Below are positions 34,620 through 44,404 of a DNA stretch of 64,000 nucleotides, one piece after another; position 1 is the first letter of the stretch, and every line of letters begins with the position of its first letter. Under the pieces are notes generated by a model. It was given only the letters and a program-made list of their open reading frames with translations, made no database searches and had not been told where the DNA came from. Position numbers and translations under genes: made by a program. Source of the stretch: Amorphophallus konjac (taxonomy: Eukaryota; Streptophyta; Magnoliopsida; Alismatales; Araceae); NCBI GenBank assembly GCA_022559845.1, contig CM040117.1, forward strand, positions 83,154,559-83,218,558. Reading direction: 5' to 3'.

Positions 34620-34633
34620 AATGCCCCCCACCT
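34620..34633 (-). other. Polypurine tract of the 26-kb element
   Basis: On the minus strand AGGTGGGGGGCATT abuts the TGTTGACACC LTR start. Confidence 0.85.
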
Positions 34634-35374
34634 GCGGGCGGCGTAAGCGCAGAATAAGCGGCACGGGGCCTGCAGGTGACTTTCATTATTCGAGGGTATC
34701 TTCCTCAATTTCTTTTCAATCCGGTCCTTAGACCTGATCATCTCGTTGCAACAATATTCTGCACACGTATCTTTCTTTTCTATCTTCATATTGTTTGACT
34801 TTATTTTCAGCTTTTTGGAGCTTCTCGGCACGAGGCCATAGGCTTCTCGGCGCGTGAAGACCTCTCGGCGTGGAGACGGGGGTCTCGGCGCGCCTAGCTT
34901 CCCGGCGCGGAGGGCTTCTCGGCGCGGAGGGCTTCTCGGCGCGCATTTTGGCCGAAGGGGGGGCTCTCGGCCTGGGGGTTCTCGGCGCGCATTTTACCGC
35001 GCCGAGAACCCTTCGCTTCGGGCTTCTATTTGAGGCGCCGAAAGCCTCTTGGCTTCTCATTATTCACAGCTCCTTCTCTCTCTTCACTTTCTTTTCTCTC
35101 TCGGCGGTGGCGGCGAGCTCCTCCCCTCCGACCGTCCGGCTTCTTCCCGTCTTATTAGATTTCGCCCCGGGTAGGACGCTCTTCGGGGATTTAATCCCTT
35201 TTGCTTCGGGATCACCCCCTCTTGGTTGGTGACTCCCTATTCTCCTTGGGCAGACCCCGAATAAGGGGAGATGCTGCCGAAATTTTCATAGGGTCTCATG
35301 TTACAATCTTTAAAAGACTGCCCATTGTTCTAGGACTTTTAATTCACTTTTCTTCTTTGATTGCAGACACTGCA
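34634..35374 (+). promoter_or_regulatory. 5' flank of the PMD gene with CTCGGCGCG hairpins and a 5' UTR intron
   Basis: Between 34825 and 35011 CTCGGCGCG recurs about eight times. The best hairpin in this element pairs GGGTTCTCGGCGCG (34976-34989) perfectly with CGCGCCGAGAACCC (34998-35011). A likely 5' UTR intron runs from GTAGGACG at 35171 to TTGATTGCAG at 35366, nine bases before the ATG. The hairpin is of the same family as those in the LTR but with T-A in place of C-G at one stem position. Confidence 0.7.
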
Positions 35375-38300
35375 ATGGCTTCAGGCTCTGCTGCGGCATC
35401 CCCTGGAGGTGTCGAGGCCAGTTCGTCGGCCCAGCCAGATATATCACGGGCCACAGTAAACTGGCTGAATGTGCACAGCCTCGACTTCGGATACGACAAG
35501 ATCGCTTCCGTTGATGAATCATCCGATTCTGATACCGATACGGTGTCAACATCCCGGGTATACTCCACTGCCATGGAAACATGCTTCAGACGGGGCACTG
35601 ATTATCGCCCGGATTTCCCGAAGGACAAACACTTGCTGCCGTTTATCCGGACCTTCACCGTGGGTGGAATGCGGAACTACCGAATAGCTCGTACAGTTGA
35701 AGCCGCAATTCTGGTTGAGAGAGACAGCCTGAAAGATTCAGTATATCGCGGAAAGGCTATATATCTTCCCGGGGAGAAGCGTGACTGGGATGCAGTCCTT
35801 GGCATATCGGAGCTGGAGCCGGAAAAGAAAATGCTGACCCGGGCCCCGGAGTTCACACCTGCTCGGTGGGATAATGCCAGTGGCCGAGTCAATAGGGAGA
35901 AGCCCGGCTATGGTCTCTTCCTGGCGCCAGTGAAGTGGGGGTACCGCGAAGAGCCTTTTGTGCTGAATTGTTCGGCCATTCAGTTCAAGTATCATTTGGC
36001 CGCTGGTTGGTTTGGGGATACCAAGATCACTGACGCCCACCTATTTCGAGCAGGAGCCGTGGAATTTACTGAGTTTGTTCTGAAGGAATATGCCCCTCTG
36101 CTGATCAGAGCCGGGGTATATCATAGTGTCTTTGCTTCCAGATTTCGATATCCCATATCCCGAGGGTTATGCTGTGGGATGTTCGAGGTCTTCTGCCCCT
36201 TATTCAACATATTTTATACAGCAGAGGGTGAGACATCTCTTGACCTCTGGAGTCTGTCACAGCTTTCCGGACTGCCTATTGACGGCGAGCCATATGAAGA
36301 AGTCTGCTTGGCAGATTCTGAGAAGGATAGCTCCGATGGTGAAGGCAGATATTCCATTGGCTTCTCATACCGGTACCTTATGAAGGCATATCGCTCCATC
36401 TGTCTGGCGTACAGTAGAGGGTCCTCCAAAGGTTATCATCCCCGGGAGAAAGGCAGTAAGCTGAGGGTCCGGATAGGGCAGTGGATTCAATATTTCTTTG
36501 ACGGGCCCTTGAAATATGCCGACTTCCCTTCCGTGGGTCCGACTGCTAGCAAGCAGGTAAGGGCTCCTCGTTATAAGTCGGCGCTGCCATCTTCATTGCG
36601 CCGTGCAGGCAGCGGTGGTCCCAACCCAGCAGGCGTAGACCCCATCACACATTGTGCGGCTTACTTCACATTCTGGCTGTGCACTTTCGCTCTCCCTCAA
36701 GGGGACGAGACAATCATCCGGCCAGAAGCTATATATCCGGCCTGTCAGATGGCCTGGGGAATGAGGCTGTCGCTCTGCCCAGTGGCCCTGTGTTTGATAT
36801 ACAAGTCTTTGGGGGATCTGTACAAGCATCGGACTCCCCGTTCTTTGAGGACCGTGGGTCCTTTTCATTTCTTCAACGCCTGGGTCTGCAGTCTATTTCC
36901 TGAGTTGGCTCCCAGAACTTTGCAGGCAGATACGGTACTGCCCAGAATGATTGAGTTTGCCAGTGCTGAACCTGGTCCTTTCTATGATCAGCTGTTCAAA
37001 ATAAGGGGTCGACTGATAAAGGTGCCGGTGGATGCCCCTGGCAGTATTCATTTCTGGAGCTTGGCAGCAGGTTCAGCTCCTTTGATTCATTCTCAGAGAG
37101 AGTGCAAGCTGGAAGAGGTAGAGACCTATATTCATCCTGTCTCAGGGGTTAACACTGCTCGGCCAATCCTGGAGCCGGAGCTGGTCAGATGGGCCATGGC
37201 CATCCGGCCTAGTGTCTTAGTTTTCAGAAAGGGTGGCCTGCTCCTTCTGGAACCATACTATCCATTCCGCTTTGGGCGGAACTTTGGTTACGACCAGCAT
37301 ATCCCCACAACGGTTGCTCAATTTCCCCTGGATAGCCGGGCTAAGCATGGGTCCACCATTGTCGGCGATGGCCGGTTGTGGTGGGATTTTTACCATCGCC
37401 AGGACGGTGCAGTTTTCAGAGTTCCCACAGTTTCTAACCGTGTTCCCCGGGTAACATCAGAATATATCAAATGGTGGAACATTCGAACCAGCTTTTACAG
37501 GGATAGTAGAGGTGCATTCTGGGACGTGGCCGAGCGTTCCTTTCTGAAACAACAGCCCGGGCCAGTGTTTGACATCCCCGAGGCCCACCTGAAAAGGCTT
37601 TATTCACAACACCAGAGGGAGGCGGAGAACTATCTGGCCCAGCGTCGGGCTTTGAAGGAAAAGAATTCCGACCCGCCTGCTCCTGTTTTCGCTGCTATCA
37701 ACGAGGACACTTTCATGCAGAGCTTGAAACATCTGAGCCATGTGGGGGCGCTCGTTTGGAGGCGCAACAATACCCATTTCCTGTCGAAGAGCCGCTCCCG
37801 GCAGTAGTCCCTTGGAGGGGTCCGACAGATAGATTTCATCCCTATAGGACGTTTGTGCGCCGGGAAGATAGAACCCAGACGTACTACAAGCAAACGTCTT
37901 GGCTGTTTATTCTGCTGAATTTACATGGGTTATCTGCAGAAAGCCCGATAGCCGGCATATTGAACAAGCCGTTGTTTATCTCTTTTCATTATGTCGACGG
38001 CTGGGGTATGGACCACCTCGACTTATTTCGGTGTCTTGACCTTCATGGTCATAGTGACCTGGCAGCTTTAGTGGAGAAGTGCCAGGTACTTGGCGATGTA
38101 TGCTGGCTTATCAAGGAGGCTGCTTCCCGCTCCAAGGAGGTAGCTTATCTGTACTGGCCGCTCTCTGTCTTTTACGACGGCCCAGCAGGTATGATCTCTT
38201 CTTTTCTGACTGCGGTGATTTCTGCTCAGTATTCACACTTTGCATCCACTGATCACATTACTTCTCTGACATCTTCAACAGACAGGCCTGATATAAAGCG

Positions 38301-40556
38301 ACAGGGGCTTTATAGAAAAATCATTGCGCAGGCTGAGAAGCCTACTTATTTTGAAATCCCTGCAGCAGCACCGACTACTACTCCCCTGCCTCCCGGCAAG
38401 AAGAGAAAGGCTTCCGTAGTTAAGGCTGCAGTTGGGAAGGCCAGGAAGGCCAAGAAGACTTATGCTCAGCAATCGGCTTCGGTAGCTATGGACACCGGGA
38501 CCCCTCTCCCTGATATTCCCTCATTTGATGAGTTCGAATCTGAAAGGGAGGCTGCTCAGACATCGGTTCAGGGTAACATCAATAACCTGCAATTGCATTC
38601 TTCATCCTCTTTTGCTGGATTTCAAAGAAGTCCTTGAATCTGACCCCTCCCTTTTGCACAGCCCAAGAGCCAGCTGTGGCATCTTCTGTGGTGGAGACCA
38701 GGCTGCCTTCTCCCACGCCGGCTAGTGAGGCGGAGGGTAAGCATGCCTTTTTCATCTTTTCCTGCATATTTCAATTACTTTTCATTGTCCCTCTCACAAG
38801 CTTTTCCCTATAGTGACGGTCGGTGAGGAGACTGAAATTACGGGAGAGGCTGGCGATATTACTCAGCCACAGGAGGGTCATAAGACCCAGACGAAACGGG
38901 GCCTCGTCCCTGTGAGGCGTATAGTTACCCGGTCTTCGTCCAGGCAGACGTTAGAAATGGCGGTCCCGCCCGTGGATAGTGTAGAAATTTCTTCAAGTAG
39001 CTCCGCGACCGCTTCTGAGGCAGATGGAGAAGAAGCAGGCTTCAGCGAGAGCGAGACGGAGGGTGTTTCCAAATCAGAGGCCCCATCCGCATGCCCCGCC
39101 ATTGTCCCATTATTCACCCCCTCCAAGTCGCTGGCGCTATCTCCTGAGGAGGAGTTGCAAGAGGAGTTTGCCGGGCTCGACACCGAGATTGACATAACTC
39201 CACCATTTGTTACTCCGACTACGGAGCTTCCTTCTCTTTCACCCCACTTCGAGGGTGTGGACCCTGCTTCAAAGGTGGGTTCCTTTTCATATTTGTTGCT
39301 TCATCTGTTTCTTTCATCTAGTGCTGAAAGTTACTTTGCTTTGGTCTTAGGGCATTGTCACTGCTAGCTCAGACACAACCGCAGCTATCACGGACATTTC
39401 TTCTACGAACTGGGCTATTGTCCCTTTTCTGCCTTTAACTTGCATGGGAGTTCCTGAGATCATTCGCCCTGTGCCAGTGCGGATACAGTCTTCGACAGAT
39501 TTAGCATCGTTGGACTTAGGGGCCTCAGGAGAGAGTTGCATTCCTATCAGGGCTTCGGATTTCAGAGCCGAAGCCGATCCATCTAGAAGCTCCGCTTTTA
39601 TACCGGCTGCAGTAATGTCAATTGCGCCCGAGTCAGCAGTCCCTGCCATAGTGGCTATAGAGACTGGACTTCTGCCTTTTCCGACTATAGCAGCTCCTTC
39701 CCTGTCACCAGAAAGAGCAGCTGAAGATGAAGCCCCTATTCAAGAGACTCATGAAGAGGCAGCTCCATCCTTCATCGATTCTCCCCCTGTGGATGTTCAA
39801 GCTATAGCTTCCGATACAGCGATAGGGGAGGAATCTTCAGCTCAGCAGGAGAGCACAGAGAAGGACTGGCCAGCCCTTACAGCAGATCTGCCGTCTTCGT
39901 CCTCTCAGCCGGACGTTGCATTGTGGGAAGATATCGATGGCGAGGTGACCTTTGAAGTCGTCCCCTCTGCCTCCTTCGGCTTCGCTTCCTCTGACAACTT
40001 TGTCTGGCAGCATCTGGACATGCTACGTCAGCTGGTAGAATCCCAGCCTGGCTTGACGTATCTGCAACTGAAGGAAATCGCCAATCGCTTCACCGCTGGC
40101 TTGCAGGCCATGGGCTGCCCTTTGGACATATGGGTTCAGCGGGTGCTGCTTCTACTGAAATTCGTGCATCGGAGAGACTTCCTAGCACGGACTATGGTTG
40201 ATAAGCTAACGGCGTTGAAGCTGCAGAGGTCAGAATATTAATCTGAGCTGGGGAAGCTGACGCTTATGCTTGATGGACACCGAGCCGAGCTACAAGGTGC
40301 TATTCAGCGGGAAGAAGCTGTGTGGGACCGGATGGCCATCCTGGAGACGGAGCTCTCTGGACTTCGAGCCGAACTGCAGCAATTATCCTTTATCCGGCCG
40401 CGGTCTGAAGAGGAGGTAGCCTCGCTGGAGGGACGAGTGATGTCTCTCCAGGACATGTCCATTGGACTTCAGGAGGAGGAGGTGCGCCTTCATGAGCTAG
40501 GGGCCGCTCCTTATGTGGGTCTTCTGGCCTTCGAAGATATATTCCGGCGGCCATAA
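35375..40556 (+). pseudogene. Antisense plant mobile domain (PMD) gene, nearly intact
   Basis: Exons: 35375-38188, 38282-38572, 38662-38736, 38814-39274 and 39351-40556; intron ends are GT/AG and phases fit. The N-terminus is Ser-rich. A PMD-like (PF10536) region spans about residues 210-620 with blocks LFRAGAVEFTEFVLKEYA, LDLWSLSQLSGLPIDG, AYFTFWLCTFALP and AWGMRLSLCPVAL, followed by a YYPFRFGRNFGYDQHIP block. A basic patch (KKRKASVVKAAVGKARKAKK) near 38400 could be a nuclear signal. Exons 3-5 are acidic and Ser/Pro-rich, and the C-terminus is a coiled coil. Only two lesions are seen: a one-base loss in a G-run near 37745 and a TAA at 40239-40241. The start was chosen because a clear 3' splice site sits just before it. 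PMD proteins of hosts (MAIN, MAIL1) affect silencing; a role here is inference. Confidence 0.8.
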
Positions 40557-40989
40557 ATTGTCTATCCCTTCTTTTTCTTTTTGTTCTCTTTTGTGATATG
40601 GTGTCCCCTCGGGGCCCTTTATGTACTCCCTTTTTAATGGAAAGGAATCTCTTGGCTTCATGCGTCTCCATCTTATTCTGCATGTGGTTTTATCACTTTG
40701 GAAGGTGGGGTAGCGGTTTTGACAATCCCTCATGCGAATGGCTCGTACCTTGGCAGGAGAGCGTCCACCCCTTCAGAGAAAGGATGGGGAACTCGCTCCA
40801 CCGCGTGACGGCATCCGAGGAGGTGCTTGAACCGAATTTTGTTGGTGGCAGCAAACGTCCTATTGGCCATGTGTGCCGTAAGGGAGACGATTTTCCGGAA
40901 TGCAAATGAGGGGGTCTCATCAGAGTAGACGTATGGTCTAGGCTGGGTAGAGACTATTGCAGGTGGGACATTGAAAAGGATATGTGGTT
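40557..40989. other. 3' UTR of PMD gene and spacer
   Basis: T-rich sequence after the stop, then unremarkable sequence leading into the tandem arrays. Short frames here have no support. Confidence 0.5.
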
Positions 40990-41700
40990 CTCATCAGAAC
41001 GGACATAAAGTACGAACTGGACAGATTGTATCATTGGCCGGGCGATGTACCGATCAGCCAACGGTTGACTTCATCATCGATATTGAGCTTATATCGATGC
41101 AAGGGGGATTTTAGAATAGACGTAAGGTCTAAACTGGGTAGGGTTTCATCATTGATCGGGCAAGGTGCCGGTCGATCAATAGCGGGTTTCATCATCGATA
41201 TTGGGTTTATATCGACGCAAAGGGATTTCATGAGTTTCATCAGAATAGACGTAAGGTCTAAACTGGATAGGGTATTATCATTGATCGGGCAAGGTGCCAA
41301 TCGATCAACAGTTGGTTTCATCATCGATATTGGGTTTATATCGATGCAAAGGGATTTCATGAGTTTCATCAGAATAGACGTAAGGTCTAAACTGGATAGG
41401 GTTTCATCATTGATCGGGCAAGGTGCCAATCGATCAACAGTTGGTTTCATCATCGATATTGGGTTTATATCGACGCAAAGGGATTTCATGAGTTTCATCA
41501 GAATAGACGTAAGGTCTAAACTGGATAGGGTTTCATCATTGATCGGGCAAGGTGCCAATCGATCAACAGTTGGTTTCATCATCGATATTGGGTTTATATC
41601 GACGCAAAGGGATTTCATGAGTTTCATCAGAATAGACGTAAGGTCTAAACCGGACAGAGGATTTCATCATTGATCGGGCGAGGTGCCGGTCGATCAACGG
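40990..41700. repeat. Tandem array A, about 129-bp unit
   Basis: AGAATAGACGTAAGG recurs at 41113, 41242, 41371, 41500 and 41629. Each unit has three hairpins: AGAC..GTCT; TTGATCG..CGATCAA with an inner GGCA..TGCC (41153-41180); and CATCGATAT..ATATCGATG (perfect at 41075-41099). Because 129 is a multiple of three, both strands stay open, giving false ORFs. Confidence 0.95.
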
Positions 41701-42026
41701 TGGGACGTACGTAAAGGTGTAGGTCTCGTCAGGACAGACGTAAGGTCTATTCCGACAGGTTTTATCGCAGGTGGGGCTTGCCAAGAAATACGTAGGCTTC
41801 ATCAGGACAGACGTGAGGTCTGAGCTGGACAGGCTTCATCAGAATGGTGATGGGTTTCATTGTCGGTGGGACGTTTGAAAGAGGGTATGTAGATTTCATC
41901 AGGGTAAACGTAAGGTCTGCCCCGGAAGGGTTTTATCATCGGTGGGGAATGGAGCCAACTGACCGACGGAAGGTTTCATCAGTGAAGGGGAGGTAAAGGC
42001 AGCGTGCCGGTTGGCATGGAACTTCG

Positions 42027-42257
42027 AATTACCACATTACTGACCCAAGCGCCCTTTCGGGTTTTCACCGGAGCCAGCCCCCTCTTGCTTTTGCCCACGC
42101 GCCCTTTCGGGTTTTCACGTGGCGGGGTACCCGATTTTGCCTGCAGTGCCCTTTCGGGTTTTCACCACAGCTGGGTTTTAGCCATTTTTGCCCTTGTTCA
42201 GAATGTCCGAACAAGTCTGGCGGGGTATCTCTATTTTTAACCCCATCTTTTTTTATT
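42027..42257. repeat. Block with three GCCCTTTCGGGTTTTCAC repeats, copy 1
   Basis: GCCCTTTCGGGTTTTCAC occurs three times at intervals of about 50 bases. The block is nearly identical to 43372-43600, so array plus block is duplicated as a larger unit of about 1.35 kb. Confidence 0.9.
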
Positions 42258-42284
42258 TATTATATATATATATATATATATATA
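42258..42284. repeat. TA microsatellite
   Basis: Pure TA dinucleotide run after a T-rich stretch. Confidence 0.95.
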
Positions 42285-42329
42285 TTTTGAATTGGGATTT
42301 TAGCACGGATCAGGCGATGTGCTGCTTCA

Positions 42330-43215
42330 TCAGTGGCTGCTCTTATCATCGGTATTGGGTATATACCGATGCAAGGATTTCATAGGCTTCATCAGGATAG
42401 ACGTAAGGTCTAAACTGGATAGGTTTCATCATTGATCGGGCAGGATGCCGACCGATCAACAGCAGGTTTCATCATCGGTATTGGGTTTATACCAATCCAA
42501 GGATTTCGTAAGTTTCATCAGGATAGACGTAAGGTCTAAACCGGACAGGCTTTATCATTGATCGGGCAGTGCGCCAATCGATCAACAGCAGGTTTCATCA
42601 TCGGTATTGGGTTTATACCAATGCAAAGATTTCATATGTTTCATCAGGATAGACGTAGGCTCTAGCCCGGACAGGTTTCATCGCTGATCGGGCAGGATGC
42701 CGACCGATCAACAGCATGTTTCATCATCGGTATTGGGTTTATACCAATGCAAGGATTTCGTAAGTTTCATCAGGATAGACATAAGGTCTAAACTGGATAG
42801 GTTTCATCATTGATTGGGCAGGATGCCGACCGATCAACAGCAGGCTTCATCATCGGTATTGGGTTTATACCAATGCAAGGATTTCGTAAGTTTCATCAGG
42901 ATAGACGTAAGGTCTAAACCAGACAGGTTTTATCATTGATCGGGCAGTGCGCCAATCGATCAACAGCAGGTTTCATCATCGGTATTGGGTTTATACCAAT
43001 GTAAAGATTTCATATGTTTCATCAGGATAGACATAGGGTCTAAACTGGACAGGTTTCATCGCTGATCGGGCAGTGCGCCAATCGATCAACAGCAGGTTTC
43101 ATCATCGGTATTGGGTTTATACCAATGTAAAGATTTCATATGTTTCATCAGGATAGACGTAGGGTCTAAACTGGATAGGTTTCATCATTGATCGGGCAGG
43201 ATGCCGATCGATCAA
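42330..43215. repeat. Tandem array B, about 126-bp unit
   Basis: ATCAGGATAG recurs at 42391, 42517, 42642, 42769, 42895, 43021 and 43147. It is related to array A and has the same three hairpins. Here the third stem is CATCGGTAT (42347-42355) with ATACCGATG (42363-42371), a compensatory change from array A. Some later units read ATACCAATG and pair less well. Confidence 0.95.
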
Positions 43216-43371
43216 CGGTGAACTTCACCATGGTGGGACTTTGGACAAGGTATGAGGGTTTTATCAGGACAGACGTAGGGTCTATACTGGGTGGGTTTGA
43301 TCGTTGATCGGGCAAGGTGCCGGTCGATCGACGAGAGGTTTATGGCGGGAGGTGAGGCTTCTTTAGGATCA

Positions 43372-43600
43372 CCACGTTACTGACTCAAGCGCCCTTTCGG
43401 GTTTTCACCGGGGCCAGCCCCCTCTTGCTTTTGCCCACGCGCCCTTTCGGGTTTTCACGTGGCGGGGTACCCGATTTTGCCTGAAGTGCCCTTTCGGGTT
43501 TTCACCACAGCTGGGTTTTAGCCATTTTTGCCCTTGCTCAGAAAACCAGAACATGACCGGCAGGGTATCTCTATTTTTAACCCCATCTTTTTTATTTATT
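43372..43600. repeat. Block with three GCCCTTTCGGGTTTTCAC repeats, copy 2
   Basis: Near-identical copy of 42027-42257, differing at a few sites and in its last 30 bases. Confidence 0.9.
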
Positions 43601-43675
43601 TATTTTCATTCTTTTATTCTCTCTTCCCCTCTTTTTTGGGGAGGGTGACAAGTCGGAATGCCATTAGATCATGAT

Positions 43676-44393
43676 GAGGGATGGCTTGGCTAGGGCGGAG
43701 TGCTGCTATACCAAGAAAGGGTGTAGCTCGGCTAGGGCGGGATGCTGCTAGACCAAGGAAAGGGTATATCTCGGCTAGGGCTGGATGCCACTAAGCCGAA
43801 GAAAGGTTGCTTGGTTAGGGCGGAGTGCCACTAATCCAAGGAAAGGGTGTATCTCGGCTAGGGCGAGATGCCACTAAGCCAAGGAAAGGGTGTATCTCGG
43901 CTAGGGCTGGATGCCGCTAAGCCAAGGAAAGGGTGTATCTCGGCTAGGGCTGGATGCCGCTAGACCAAGGAAAGGTGGCTCGACTAGGGCGGAGTGCCAC
44001 TAGACCAAGGAAGGGTAGCTCGATAGGGCGGAGTGCCACTAGACCAAGGAAAGGTGGCTCGGTTAGGGCGGAGTGCCACTAGGGCAAGGGAAAGGTACCT
44101 CGGTTAGGGAGGAGTGCCACTAAGCCAAGGAAAGGTAGCTTGGTTAGGGTGGAGTGCCACTAATCCAAGGAAAGGGTGTATCTCGGCTAGGGCGGGATGC
44201 CACTAAGCCAAGGAAAGGGTGTATCTCGGCTAGGGCTGGATGCCGCTAAGCTAAAGAAAGGGTGTATCTCGGCTAGGGCGGGATGCCACTAAGCCAAGGA
44301 AAGGGTGTATCTCGGCTAGGGCTGGATGCCGCTAGACCAAGGAAAAGGTGTATCTCGGCTAGGGCTGGATGCCACTAAGCCAAGGAAAGGTAG
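43676..44393. repeat. Tandem array C, about 40-55-bp units
   Basis: About 16 units built on GGCTAGGGCGGGATGCCACTAAGCCAAGG-type sequence, with CTCGG or CTTGG at the start and CCAAGG at the end. The unit ends can pair (CTTGG with CCAAG), with an inner GGGC..GCC. It ends 11 bases before the integrase stop. Confidence 0.9.
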
Positions 44394-44404
44394 TTTTGGC
44401 CCGA

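Noticed and set aside
35201..35374. Upstream extension of the PMD reading frame
   Set aside because: It lies in a probable 5' UTR intron ending TTGATTGCAG nine bases before the chosen ATG.
40984..41673. Long open frames on both strands
   Set aside because: They repeat with the 129-bp unit, a multiple of three, so openness is automatic; the protein would be a pure repeat with no domain.
40984..43215. Regularly spaced repeats resembling a CRISPR array
   Set aside because: Units are directly adjacent tandem repeats of 126-129 bp with no unique spacers, inside a plant retrotransposon.
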